Notes: a model not told the origin generated them from the sequence alone. A stretch of 64,000 nt of DNA from Inhella inkyongensis (GCF_005952805.1 NZ_CP040709.1:3844001-3908000); one strand, 5' to 3'. Counted from the stretch's first letter, positions 36,643-44,415 are shown. Translations and numbers: made by a program.

Positions 36643-36681
36643 GGGGATGGCCTGCGGGCCATCCCCGCTTCTCCCTTTTTT
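36643..36681 (+). terminator. Terminator after the element B integrase
   Basis: GGGGATGGCC / GGCCATCCCC with loop TGCG, followed by a pyrimidine tract ending in TTTTTT. Confidence 0.85.
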
Positions 36682-36725
36682 CCCGTCAGGCAACCGTGGA
36701 AGCCTCGCAGCTAACATCGTGGCCA

Positions 36726-37523
36726 ATGCACCAAGACTACCGACACCTGACCGCTGACGAACACGAAGCGGTTGAGAAGCAGACGTTGCGCACCGTGGTT
36801 CAAGCCTTGCAGGAGTATTCCCGCGAGGCGAAGCAGATCTTCGACAACACCAAGGCTCCTAGTAAGGCCGAAGTGATCGTGCTGGCGGAAGACCTCGTGC
36901 AGTACGCGCTGGAAGTGGCGGAAACCTACCCGATCAACCGTAGGTACGCGGGCTTCATCGACTACAAGCGCATCCGCTGGCTCCCAACGCCGTTCGGGCT
37001 GTTGCCACAGGCCCTCCTTGTGGACGCCAAGGCATCGACGGAGAACAACCGGGAGACGCTGCAGCAGTCACAGCTACCGATGAACGCCGACTTCATCTCG
37101 GACGGCCAGCACCACCAGATGGCCGCTGGCGTTGAACCTCATCTGGAGCTGTCAGGCGCCCTCAACGGGGAACTTCACGCAGTCACGACTTCACTCTTCG
37201 TGCACTTCCACTACCGTGACCTCTCACAGGACACGGCCCCGTTCCGCGAGTTGCAGTCGATCTACGCGTTAGCCATTCCGCATGGGCGTTTCAAGGACCG
37301 GTACAACCCGAACCCGGAAACGACATTCTTCGGCCAGGGCAAGCACTCTCCGGCTCGCCAAGAAGTGCCGCGCATCCGGGTCTACTTCACGCGGCTGAAG
37401 GAGATGTGCCCGTGGCGCCTGCAGCAGCTGAAGTACATCGGCGGGGAGTACACAGAGCCACTCTGGCGCGACGGACCAGGCCCCACCGGCGCTCTTACTT
37501 CGTTCGCTTTCCTCGGCCGCTAG
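36726..37523 (+). CDS. SfiI-like type II restriction endonuclease
   Basis: 265 residues from MHQDYRHLTADE. From memory of the SfiI sequence, agreement runs over the whole length, for example EKQTLRTVVQALQ, EVAETYPINRR, FIDYKR-RWLP, LLVDAKASTE, GKHSPARQEV and CPWRLQ. SfiI is a tetrameric enzyme that cuts GGCCNNNNNGGCC after binding two sites. Acidic and Lys residues around VDAKAS form the PD-(D/E)xK-type centre. It converges on its methyltransferase with a 29-bp 3' overlap. Whether specificity equals SfiI is not shown. Confidence 0.88.
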   Translation: MHQDYRHLTADEHEAVEKQTLRTVVQALQEYSREAKQIFDNTKAPSKAEVIVLAEDLVQYALEVAETYPINRRYAGFIDYKRIRWLPTPFGLLPQALLVDAKASTENNRETLQQSQLPMNADFISDGQHHQMAAGVEPHLELSGALNGELHAVTTSLFVHFHYRDLSQDTAPFRELQSIYALAIPHGRFKDRYNPNPETTFFGQGKHSPARQEVPRIRVYFTRLKEMCPWRLQQLKYIGGEYTEPLWRDGPGPTGALTSFAFLGR

Positions 37524-38790
37524 GCTGCGGCTGAAACCTCTCGGCTGCGAACCGCAGGTAGTCTTCGCGGACGTCAACGCCAACCGCTCGGCCACCAAGT
37601 GCCAGGGCAACCGAACCGGTCGTACCCACGCCGAAGAACGGGTCTAGGCAGATCCCGCCAGGAGGCAGGCTGGCACGAAGGCACCAGGTGGCTAAGTTCG
37701 GCGGCATGACTGCGAAGTGCCCCTTGGCATCGCTGGCTCCGCCCGTAAGCGAGAAGGGTTGGACATCTCCGGGGTTCCGGCCGTTCGGATGATTCCGAAA
37801 AACGTTGTCGCCAACTTCAACGGCCATCGCCTCGTCATACCTGTCATCCAGGTCCAGCAGCGACTTCAGCGTTGTCCAGGTCTCTTCGGGCGGGCGCCGT
37901 GCACCGATCTCGTCGACTCGGAAGTAGTGCCGCACGCGTTCGAACGGCTGGTCAAGGGTGCGCGCGACGGCCTTGATGCTGACGCCCTTCTGCTCGGCGG
38001 CGGCGCGCAGGTACGCAGCCAGTTCTGTGGCGAGCGGTGCATTCGGCCTACGTCGTACCTCCTTCAAGCCGTCGATCGTCGCTCGGTGGCGAGGGGAGTT
38101 CAGCCAACGGCGCAGCTCGTCCTGCCCCTTCGCCTTACCGTCCGCGGTCCCTTCGAGGGCGCGCCTACGCTCGACATGATCTTCCGTCTTGTGCGGCACA
38201 CGCACAGCATCAAGGTTGAAGTAGTAGCGCTCATGCTTGGCCAGCAAGAAGACGGGTTCCCAGGCGTTCGTGAGTCGGTCTCCCGCGCTCGATGGCATCG
38301 CGTTCGGCTTGTGCCAGACGACAGTGTTCCGAACAAGCCAGCCGTCGTTCTCTAGAGCGATGGCGACTCTGAACGGGACCAGCGCGAGTTGCTTGTTCCG
38401 CTGCCACTTCGGACCGTTCGCCTTCGCGCCGTTGATGTAGCAGTCACCGATGTTGAGCCAGGCGGTGCCGTTGTCGGTAAGCGTGCGCTTGACCTGGCGA
38501 AAGACGCCAACGATCCTTTCCACGTACTCCTCGACGGAGTCCTCAAGGCCGATCTGCTCGTCAGCCTCGTAGTCCCGCACCGACCAGTAGGGCGGTGACG
38601 TGAGGCAGGTGTGGATCGAGCCATCGGGCACCTTCTTAAGCGCGGTCGTGGCGTCGCCGTGAAGCAGTGCGAACCGATCGCCCTTGATCGTTGCCTTGCG
38701 CTTGATCTGCGCCCAGCGGTCCGCCTGCTCCTTGGATTCCACGGACTCTTGGGCGAAGGCTAGGTGTTGGACGTCGGTGAGATTGTTCAT
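37495..38790 (-). CDS. DNA methyltransferase, probably N4-cytosine type, partner of the SfiI-like enzyme
   Basis: 431 residues from MNNLTDVQHL. Motif IV is TSPPYWSVRDY, the SPP[YW] form typical of N4-cytosine enzymes; motif I is near the C-terminus (LDPFFGVGTTGSVALALG), giving a beta-class order. A long insertion (~220-360) containing AAAEQKGVSIKAVARTLDQPFERVRHYF holds a helix-turn-helix-like stretch that may help recognition. The ribosome site is weak, and longer in-frame starts read into non-coding sequence. It protects host DNA from the convergent endonuclease. Confidence 0.87.
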   Translation of the reverse strand: MNNLTDVQHLAFAQESVESKEQADRWAQIKRKATIKGDRFALLHGDATTALKKVPDGSIHTCLTSPPYWSVRDYEADEQIGLEDSVEEYVERIVGVFRQVKRTLTDNGTAWLNIGDCYINGAKANGPKWQRNKQLALVPFRVAIALENDGWLVRNTVVWHKPNAMPSSAGDRLTNAWEPVFLLAKHERYYFNLDAVRVPHKTEDHVERRRALEGTADGKAKGQDELRRWLNSPRHRATIDGLKEVRRRPNAPLATELAAYLRAAAEQKGVSIKAVARTLDQPFERVRHYFRVDEIGARRPPEETWTTLKSLLDLDDRYDEAMAVEVGDNVFRNHPNGRNPGDVQPFSLTGGASDAKGHFAVMPPNLATWCLRASLPPGGICLDPFFGVGTTGSVALALGGRAVGVDVREDYLRFAAERFQPQPSGRGKRTK

Positions 38791-39047
38791 CGCGCGGCAC
38801 TGTAGGTTTGACCAGGATTCTGCCTGCTTTTCGCAGGGGCCGCCCCGGCCAAGAGCCCAACTGGCCCATGGTCTTTCCCCGTGTTGCGCAAGCGCGTCGA
38901 CCTGCACTCGATCACAACGGTGTGCATGTCCGGCGGCGCGGACAGGGAAACCGGGAGAACTGCGCAACGGGCCATCCGACACCCGACGCCAGCGCGCCCC
39001 CGGAAATCTCCCGGCGACACGCGGACTGGCGTTCATCACACACGCAA
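38791..39047. other. Non-coding right end of element B
   Basis: No gene seen. It has a second short att-like stretch (CGACACGCGGA, about 39015-39025) and leads into the terminator and att copy. Confidence 0.4.
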
Positions 39048-39073
39048 AAAAGCCCGCTCGTCGGCGGGCTTTT
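39048..39073 (-). terminator. Terminator beside the att copy at 39110
   Basis: Stem AAAAGCCCGC / GCGGGCTTTT with a 6-nt loop; on the minus (tRNA) strand it ends in six T. Confidence 0.85.
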
Positions 39074-39109
39074 GCGGGGCTAAGTGCTTGCTGCACTTGG
39101 CTTTTGTCT

Positions 39110-39158
39110 TGGTGGCCTGGGGCGGAATCGAACCACCGACACGCGGATTTTCAATCCG
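39110..39158 (-). repeat. att site: tRNA-Phe 3' half copy between elements B and C
   Basis: 49 bp identical to the tRNA-Phe 3' end, slightly longer than the other copies because it continues through TCCG into the anticodon stem. Confidence 0.9.
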
Positions 39159-39277
39159 TGCCTCAATCCCGCTATACCCTTCTTTGTCCTTCAACTTCAA
39201 GGACTTAGCCTTCACACACCTCAATGCCGAGGGCGGCTTCCGTCAGCGGCGTTGACACTCCGTCGACAGACGCATCC

Positions 39278-39679
39278 CTATGCGCAGCCAAAGAGCTTTT
39301 TGTATTCTCGCGGCGTCAGCTTCGATTGGCAGACACCGGCAATGACTCGCTCAAGAAGTGCAGATGAACACGGGTCATGAGGAGCCCAAACAGCCTTGCT
39401 GACCATGCTCCCGACATGCGGATCAGGGTCCAGCCGAAGGTGACGGTACGAGATGAAGCTACGGTGCTGAACAAACGGATGCTCACCTGGCTCCAGAACA
39501 CAGGCTGGGTCGTAAGGAACACCATCACGCAACGTCGTGGCGCTGACCATCGCGACCTGAGGCGTAGAGCCGTAACCAGGAAAAACTACCGGGCCCAGAA
39601 CAAGAACGAAGAGGTGCAGCCCAGTCGGTCCAGAAGGGACAAGAAGCGTCTGACCAGGAAGCGCACGCCAACCAGACAT
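39278..39679 (-). CDS. Putative toxin partner of the prophage Panacea antitoxin
   Basis: 133 residues, starting MSGWRALPGQTLLVPS, 16 bp after the antitoxin stop on the same strand. Strand-rich sequence (LHLFVLVLGPVVF, QVAMVSATTL, FVQHRSFISYRHLRL) points to a small beta-barrel; a C-terminal helix follows (ERVIAGVCQSKLTPREYKKLFG). No known toxin signature. The role rests on being the only partner of a Panacea protein. Confidence 0.6.
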   Translation of the reverse strand: MSGWRALPGQTLLVPSGPTGLHLFVLVLGPVVFPGYGSTPQVAMVSATTLRDGVPYDPACVLEPGEHPFVQHRSFISYRHLRLDPDPHVGSMVSKAVWAPHDPCSSALLERVIAGVCQSKLTPREYKKLFGCA

Positions 39680-39695
39680 CGAACGTTCACTACCC

Positions 39696-40274
39696 TCAGC
39701 TCATGGCAGCGTTCAATGCACGCTGAACCGCAAAGCGCTCTACCAGCGACGACGCCTGCTCGCTGGTGTAGCCAAGCTTTGCAAACAGCGTTTCATACGA
39801 TATGGGGCGGCTCGACCCATCAGGGTCCTCCCACTCGGGACAAGCATCCGAATGGGTGTACTTAACCAAGTCCCACCTATCCCAATGACCGAACTGAGCC
39901 CAGATCTCTCCGAGCACTTCAAGATCGCTATCACTCAGGCGCAGCAAATCTTGCTCCGGCGACCGAACCTTGCTTTCGTCTCGAAGAGCAACCACATGTC
40001 CAGCCCTGTCGGCAATCCAAGTCTCCCAACCACCCTCAACGGAAGGGAGAGCGCCGTTGATGTGGTCATATGTCATCGACAGGACAGGGCCGTTCGGCAT
40101 CGCTACCAAGCGATCCCCGGTGAGCGGCTCTCCATAGCGTTGCAGAGACAGCCGCTCCGCCAGGTACATGAGCTTCACCAGCTTGATAAGCGGCAAGCGG
40201 CCTCCTGCTCGAAAGAGCAAGAACGCGGCCGCCTCAGCAGCCCTTCGCTCATCAAATAGGGGAGTCATCGCCAT
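39696..40274 (-). CDS. Panacea-domain (DUF4065/SocA-like) antitoxin on the prophage
   Basis: 192 residues. The Panacea signature is clear: AAAFLLFRAGGRLPLIKLVKLMYLAERLSLQRYG, the MPNGPVLSMTYDHIN motif, then DWDLV-like and KYTHSDACPEWEDP. It would neutralise the toxin encoded downstream. Upstream, a 21-bp near-perfect palindrome lies 22 bp before the ATG and may be the operator for autoregulation. ATG codons at positions 1 and 3 are both possible. Confidence 0.87.
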   Translation of the reverse strand: MAMTPLFDERRAAEAAAFLLFRAGGRLPLIKLVKLMYLAERLSLQRYGEPLTGDRLVAMPNGPVLSMTYDHINGALPSVEGGWETWIADRAGHVVALRDESKVRSPEQDLLRLSDSDLEVLGEIWAQFGHWDRWDLVKYTHSDACPEWEDPDGSSRPISYETLFAKLGYTSEQASSLVERFAVQRALNAAMS

Positions 40275-40295
40275 CCGGATCGCATTGTCGTACAG

Positions 40296-40316
40296 ACAGT
40301 ACTCATTGAGTGCTGT
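40296..40316 (-). promoter_or_regulatory. Palindromic putative operator of the Panacea pair
   Basis: ACAGTACTCA-T-TGAGTGCTGT: two 10-bp arms with one mismatch, 22 bp upstream of the antitoxin start. Further TGTAC/GTACAG half-sites flank it (40290-40330). Confidence 0.55.
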
Positions 40317-40535
40317 ACGTGTGTACAGTTTACGACATCGGCGCTATCGCCAGCAACCCAATTCCTGATGTCTGGGAGCTGAAGTGACGCAAACAACAGC
40401 CCCAGTGAAACGGCGGGTAGGCAGCTTCGAGACTCAGGCCACCATCCATCCCCGGCCGCCCCGTCCAAGTCCTTCTATAGGACGGGAAAAGCGCCTCCGC
40501 GAGGCAGGCAGTGCGTTCCCGCCCGTGAAGCCTAG

Positions 40536-40712
40536 CTACAAGCTTCGAGGCTTTGCGACAGCCATGGCCCCAAGCATCATGCTTGCAACGACAAGACCCG
40601 CGAGACGCAGTGCGGTGGAGACAGGCCCGTGGGTGTAGTCCGCCGCCAGCAGGCCCGAACTAGCCATGGCGGTGACCCAGGGACACGCGTTGACGATCAA
40701 CGTGGATTTCAT
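40536..40712 (-). CDS. Small membrane protein of the prophage (58 aa)
   Basis: MKSTLIVNACPWVTAMASSG then a hydrophobic helix (LAGLVVASMMLGAMAVA) and a basic end. GGGGGAA precedes the ATG. It starts 1 bp after the Cys-rich gene. It could be an extra minor coat or membrane protein; not recognised. Confidence 0.5.
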   Translation of the reverse strand: MKSTLIVNACPWVTAMASSGLLAADYTHGPVSTALRLAGLVVASMMLGAMAVAKPRSL

Positions 40713-40713
40713 G

Positions 40714-40986
40714 TCAGATTCCCCCTTCTGGACCGAGTTCAAGCTGGCGAGCCCACCCCTGAACGCCGATGCGTAGCCACGGCCCCAGAACGTCCTTGAC
40801 GCAGGCGTGGCAGAGATCGACCTCGACATGATTTCCGTCACCGAGCGGAGAACCCCACGTAACGTCAATCTCCAAGCTCGCAAACAAGTGGAACTCGTGA
40901 TCCTCCGCCGTGGCCTCGCGTTCGCAGCGATCACAACGAATCTGCTTGCAAAACGTCTGGGGCCGAACATCCATGAGCTTTGCCAT
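40714..40986 (-). CDS. Zinc-ribbon-like protein of the prophage (90 aa)
   Basis: Two Cys pairs, CDRC (about 18-21) and CHAC (about 59-62), frame an acidic middle, the arrangement of a four-Cys zinc ribbon. It ends in WARQLELGPEGGI. Probably a small nucleic-acid-binding or regulatory protein; family not recognised. Confidence 0.6.
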   Translation of the reverse strand: MAKLMDVRPQTFCKQIRCDRCEREATAEDHEFHLFASLEIDVTWGSPLGDGNHVEVDLCHACVKDVLGPWLRIGVQGWARQLELGPEGGI

Positions 40987-41083
40987 TCACAGCCTCTTCG
41001 TCGCACTTCCGGTACCAGTCGGATGATGCCTTCGACTCGCCAAGCGTTTGAACAACCGGCAGAAATAGCAAGATAGCTTGATA

Positions 41084-41332
41084 TCAATGCGCCTGGTGAG
41101 TGGGCGGCCATGCGCGCAACTCGCCATCCGTCACGAGGAACCGAGGCAGAAACTGGCGCAGTTCATGACCAGACGCCGCATCGGACGCGCCCCATTGAAG
41201 TTCTACGGCAATGGCGCCGTCTCGCTCGTCGAGCACCGCGTAGGTTCGTCCAGGAACCGCTGCGGCCCACAGCTCAAGCTCTGACAAGGCGCCGGTGACC
41301 GGGGCTTGAAGAACGACGCATCGAACAACCAT
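41084..41332 (-). CDS. Hypothetical protein of the prophage (82 aa)
   Basis: MVVRCVVLQAPVTGALSELE... is compact with alternating hydrophobic residues; no domain recognised. A palindromic site lies 24 bp upstream. An in-frame ATG 7 codons earlier is also possible. Confidence 0.5.
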   Translation of the reverse strand: MVVRCVVLQAPVTGALSELELWAAAVPGRTYAVLDERDGAIAVELQWGASDAASGHELRQFLPRFLVTDGELRAWPPTHQAH

Positions 41333-41355
41333 CACGCATCCAGACGCCGGCATCG

Positions 41356-41369
41356 TTTCGCACGCGAAA
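41356..41369. promoter_or_regulatory. TTTCGC-GCGAAA palindrome, site 1
   Basis: TTTCGCACGCGAAA, upstream of the 82-residue gene. One of four such sites in the prophage. Confidence 0.6.
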
Positions 41370-41405
41370 GCCTGTACATCCGAGCCGGCCTTGTGGACAA
41401 ATCCA

Positions 41406-41645
41406 TCAACGCCGCACCCGAAGCCCCTGGCGCATCACGGTCACGCCCGACGCCGACGTGTGCGACGGGCGCACCTCGATCTCAAGATCAAATTCCTGGT
41501 AGCTAGCGCCAACAAGACTCTGCAAGAGGGTGCCTGACCGGGCGAATCGTTCACCGGCAAGGACTTCTTCCGCAAGCCGCTCTGCATCTTCACGGGACAG
41601 CCTGGGCCGTGCGTTTCCCGGCGGTTTGGTCTTCTGATCGTCCAT
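41406..41645 (-). CDS. Hypothetical protein of the prophage (79 aa)
   Basis: MDDQKTKPPGNARPRLSREDAERLAEEVLAG is basic then helical, with a strand-rich C-terminus (QEFDLEIEVRPSH, VTVMRQGLRV). Unknown function. A palindrome (41662) and a 60-bp dyad lie directly upstream, so it is probably the first gene of its own transcript. Confidence 0.55.
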   Translation of the reverse strand: MDDQKTKPPGNARPRLSREDAERLAEEVLAGERFARSGTLLQSLVGASYQEFDLEIEVRPSHTSASGVTVMRQGLRVRR

Positions 41646-41661
41646 CGTCGCTCCCTCAGAA

Positions 41662-41675
41662 TTTCGCGTGCGAAA
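41662..41675. promoter_or_regulatory. TTTCGC-GCGAAA palindrome, site 2
   Basis: TTTCGCGTGCGAAA, 16 bp before the ATG of the 79-residue gene. Confidence 0.6.
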
Positions 41676-41693
41676 CCGCCATCACCCTGCCAT

Positions 41694-41753
41694 ATTTCGT
41701 ACCGTACCGTACGCCATACGATACGAATACGGTATCCCAATACGATACGAAAT
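41694..41753. repeat. 60-bp dyad with iteron-like repeats
   Basis: Outer inverted arms ATTTCGTACCGTA / TACGATACGAAAT (one mismatch) enclose two direct copies of ATACGATACGAA (41716 and 41740, 24 bp apart) and ATACGGTAT. It lies between the secretin stop and the next gene, where inoviruses often keep their origin or packaging region. It could instead be a multi-site operator. Confidence 0.6.
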
Positions 41754-41774
41754 GGCTTCAGTGCTGGGCCTGAC

Positions 41775-41788
41775 TTTCGCGCGCGAAA
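41775..41788. promoter_or_regulatory. TTTCGC-GCGAAA palindrome, site 3
   Basis: TTTCGCGCGCGAAA, a perfect 14-bp palindrome 11 bp after the secretin stop. Confidence 0.6.
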
Positions 41789-41798
41789 CTGTCACGCC

Positions 41799-43037
41799 CT
41801 ACAGCCGCTTGACCTCCAACACCAAGACCAGCTCGGTCGTGCGGCTGGCTCGGGCTTTGGACAGATTGAAGCCAAACCAAGGCAGCTGAGCACGGCCGTT
41901 CTCGACCTTAGAGCCGTTCAGGCCGCCGATCACCAGCAGCTCGCCGTCCTCAACGCTCAGCGCTGTCCGAATTTCGCGTTTGTTGAGGGTCGGCGTGTTG
42001 CTCAGCCCCGTCTCTGTGCTCACGAAGTCCGAGACGGTCTGCACCAAGTCAAGATCGGTCACGGATCCGCGCACATTCGGCGCCACCTCGATGATGACGC
42101 CCGACTGCTTGTAGTCCACGGACTGCTGAGTTTGGCCGTTGGCGTTGCTCACGATGGCACCGAGAACCGGCACGTCCTGGCCGACTTGAAGCCTGGCGCT
42201 TCCACCCGACCGAACGCGAGTGAACGGTGAAGTGACGATCTTGAACCGCGCATCGCTGTTCAGGATCGACGCCACGAAGTCCAGACTAGGCGTCCTGACC
42301 TTGAGCGCACTGCCCTGGGACCCAGCAGACCCGACTGAAACCTCCACTCGGCCCGACAAGGCCCGAAGGATCATGCTCAGGGCAGAGCCCTCGGCCTCGT
42401 TGCTGCCGACCTCGTAAAGGTAGCCTTTGACAAGCACCTCGCCGGCAGGCGTATCAAGCTGGCCGAGTAGTCCTTGCAGCTTTGCGCGTTCCCGCTCTGC
42501 GCCAACGAAGAGGATGAAGTCATCACCGCCACCTGGCCGCAACGTGGTGGTGGATGCCGAAGCGCTGGACCCCTTGTCATCGGGCTTGCCCACAGCGAGT
42601 GCACCAGCAGAGACCCGTTTGTTCGCGAACGTGCCCTTGACGAGCGGAGACACCAGATCAACCAGGTAGGCAGCATCGCGATAGCGCGGCCGATAGACCA
42701 ACGGCTCGGCGTCTGCTTCCGGCCTGAGCTCAGCTTTCTTGCAGACGATATCTACGCCATCCACGGACCGCACTTCGTACCCATTGGCACCAAGCAAGCC
42801 GACGAGCATTGCAGCATCCAGGGTACGACCCTGGGCGCGGATCGACACTGCACGTGAGTCGGCCAGCACATCGGGGCAGATGACATGGGCGCGCTTGGAG
42901 ACCTCGGAAAAGTAGAGCGTCACCACCTGCCCCAGTGGAACAGCCCGCAGGTCGAACTCCCTGCGCTCCACATCCTGACCGGCGCACAATGCAACAGAAC
43001 CTACGAGCGATGCTGCCACGCCGGCCAGCCACCTCAC
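41799..43037 (-). CDS. Phage secretin (pIV-like outer-membrane export channel)
   Basis: 412 residues from a GTG that overlaps the Zot stop (GTGA), which gives a proper signal peptide (RWLAGVAASLVGSVALCAG). N-domains (REFDLRAVPLGQVVTLYFSE, VRSVDGVDIVCKK) come first. The secretin core holds FDxxASILNSDARFKIVTSPFTRV-like sequence, VGQDVPVLG, YKQSGVIIEVAP and the closing GELLVIGGLNG. It would form the multimeric channel through which virions leave. An own secretin makes the phage independent of a host type II channel. Confidence 0.9.
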   Translation of the reverse strand: MRWLAGVAASLVGSVALCAGQDVERREFDLRAVPLGQVVTLYFSEVSKRAHVICPDVLADSRAVSIRAQGRTLDAAMLVGLLGANGYEVRSVDGVDIVCKKAELRPEADAEPLVYRPRYRDAAYLVDLVSPLVKGTFANKRVSAGALAVGKPDDKGSSASASTTTLRPGGGDDFILFVGAERERAKLQGLLGQLDTPAGEVLVKGYLYEVGSNEAEGSALSMILRALSGRVEVSVGSAGSQGSALKVRTPSLDFVASILNSDARFKIVTSPFTRVRSGGSARLQVGQDVPVLGAIVSNANGQTQQSVDYKQSGVIIEVAPNVRGSVTDLDLVQTVSDFVSTETGLSNTPTLNKREIRTALSVEDGELLVIGGLNGSKVENGRAQLPWFGFNLSKARASRTTELVLVLEVKRL

Positions 43038-44116
43038 TTTGGCACCCCAGGCGCAACAGACGGCACTTGAGATGGTCCAGGCATGGGCCCCGTCCACGAG
43101 GCCACGCGCTGCTCGTGAACTTCACCGACCATGCCCAGGCCACGACCGACAAAAAGAGCTGGGTTCTCGAATCGAAGGCGTCCAGCCTGGTCGGCGAGGA
43201 CGATCCAGCGTTCGCCGTTCAACAGCACTTCGCCGGCCAGACGGAGCACGTCCGCAGAACCTGTCTGCTGCGGCGTCACCGACCCGGCGCCGGGTCCTGC
43301 CGGCGACGGCTGTTGAATGCTGCCCAGCTCTACGCCCTTTGCAGTGCCGGGACTCTTGTACTTGTTGAAGTAGTACAGCAGGTACCAGATGCTCGCGGCG
43401 AGCATGAGCAGCATCAGTGATCCGACCAGCCAGATGCGCGGGTTGCGAAGCACGTTCTGGCGCTTGTCGATGGCCGCTTCCTTACCTTGGCCTGTGCCGG
43501 CATAGGATTTGTACAACGGGAAAATGGCCTTGTCGTAGCGCTTCACGAAGGTCTCGAACTTCGCCGTCTTCGTGATCTTGTCGCCCTCGAACAGCTCGAC
43601 CCGGTACGAACGGTTAAGACCCAGAGTCTTCAGCTTCGTCATGCGCGCTGTCATCTCGACAACTGAACGCAGGTTGCGATGCAAATCCCCGATGGCCTGC
43701 ACCATAACCGCCACGTCACAGGCCACACCTGTGGCTGCATGGACATAGTGCCGATGCATGCGGAAGAACTGCATGTGATTCTTGCTGATCGACATTCCCG
43801 AACCCCAGAAGCGCCAGGCCTCGTCGATGCAGACCAGGTCGCCCAGCTGAACAACTGAGGCCAGGTCCGGCATGTTCTCGTCTGGGAAGAAGTCGCCACG
43901 GCCAACGTCGTCATTGGAAACATGGACGACAGAGCCGAGCTTGGCCACCTCAGCCCCTCGGCACTGCACAAGATAGTCACGGATCAGGTCGCCATTGATG
44001 CCGTCCACGTTGGTGACGACACGGCGCCCAGCCTCAACAGCAGGGAGAACGACTGAGGCCACAACCTCGTATGACTTGCCGGATCCCATGAGCCCGGTGT
44101 ACGCGTTGATCGCCAT
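43034..44116 (-). CDS. zot: Zot/pI-type phage assembly ATPase
   Basis: 360 residues. The N-terminal ATPase carries Walker A (AYTGLMGSGKSYE) and an acidic Walker B (LVCIDEAWRFWG). A single membrane helix lies at about 243-262 (LMLLMLAASIWYLLYYF), followed by a periplasmic tail. pI/Zot proteins in the inner membrane drive extrusion and contact the secretin. Its stop overlaps the secretin start, consistent with the assembly complex being made together. Confidence 0.93.
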   Translation of the reverse strand: MAINAYTGLMGSGKSYEVVASVVLPAVEAGRRVVTNVDGINGDLIRDYLVQCRGAEVAKLGSVVHVSNDDVGRGDFFPDENMPDLASVVQLGDLVCIDEAWRFWGSGMSISKNHMQFFRMHRHYVHAATGVACDVAVMVQAIGDLHRNLRSVVEMTARMTKLKTLGLNRSYRVELFEGDKITKTAKFETFVKRYDKAIFPLYKSYAGTGQGKEAAIDKRQNVLRNPRIWLVGSLMLLMLAASIWYLLYYFNKYKSPGTAKGVELGSIQQPSPAGPGAGSVTPQQTGSADVLRLAGEVLLNGERWIVLADQAGRLRFENPALFVGRGLGMVGEVHEQRVASWTGPMPGPSQVPSVAPGVPK

Positions 44117-44125
44117 AACAAGACC

Positions 44126-44413
44126 TCAACCGATGACCGGGACACGACGGATGATGAACCGCGTCACGTAGGCCGACAGGCACACCGAAGCGCCGTAGCC
44201 GACCTTGAACAGGTCCAGGAAGTACCAGACACCCGGCGCCTGCTGCGCGAATGCAGAGCTGAGCGAAGACGCGCCCGGCAGTAGAGGCACCAGCAACTGG
44301 ATGAACTCAGTGGTGATGAAGAAGAGCAGGAAGTACCCGCAGAACTTGACCAGGCTGGACTTGATAAGCCAGCCGGCAAACGAGAAGAGCGCCGATAGAA
44401 CACGTCCGAACAT
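44126..44413 (-). CDS. DUF2523-like minor coat protein (pVI-like)
   Basis: 95 residues from MFGRVLSALFSF. Three hydrophobic stretches (SLVKFCGYFLLFFITTEF, LLVPLLPGA, APGVWYFLDLFKVGYGASVCLSAYVTRFI) match the small multi-helix protein found between the pIII-like and Zot genes of inoviruses. Such proteins cap the virion end made last. The ATG is right after the stop of the preceding gene. Confidence 0.85.
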   Translation of the reverse strand: MFGRVLSALFSFAGWLIKSSLVKFCGYFLLFFITTEFIQLLVPLLPGASSLSSAFAQQAPGVWYFLDLFKVGYGASVCLSAYVTRFIIRRVPVIG

Positions 44414-44415
44414 GG

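Larger units (their letters stand above)
27301..39110. mobile_element. Integrative element B (11.8 kb) in tRNA-Phe
   Basis: Bounded by att copies at 27300 and 39110. Backbone: DUF927 ATPase, a winged-helix-like gene, two overlapping hypothetical genes, small genes and a tyrosine recombinase. Cargo: a large ABC/RecF-type ATPase on the opposite strand and an SfiI-like restriction-modification pair between the recombinase and the right att. No transfer or virion genes seen. Confidence 0.85.

Noticed and set aside
13935..39158. Extra tRNA genes at 13935, 27300 and 39110
   Set aside because: Only the 3' half is present; no D-arm or 5' acceptor strand. They are att copies.
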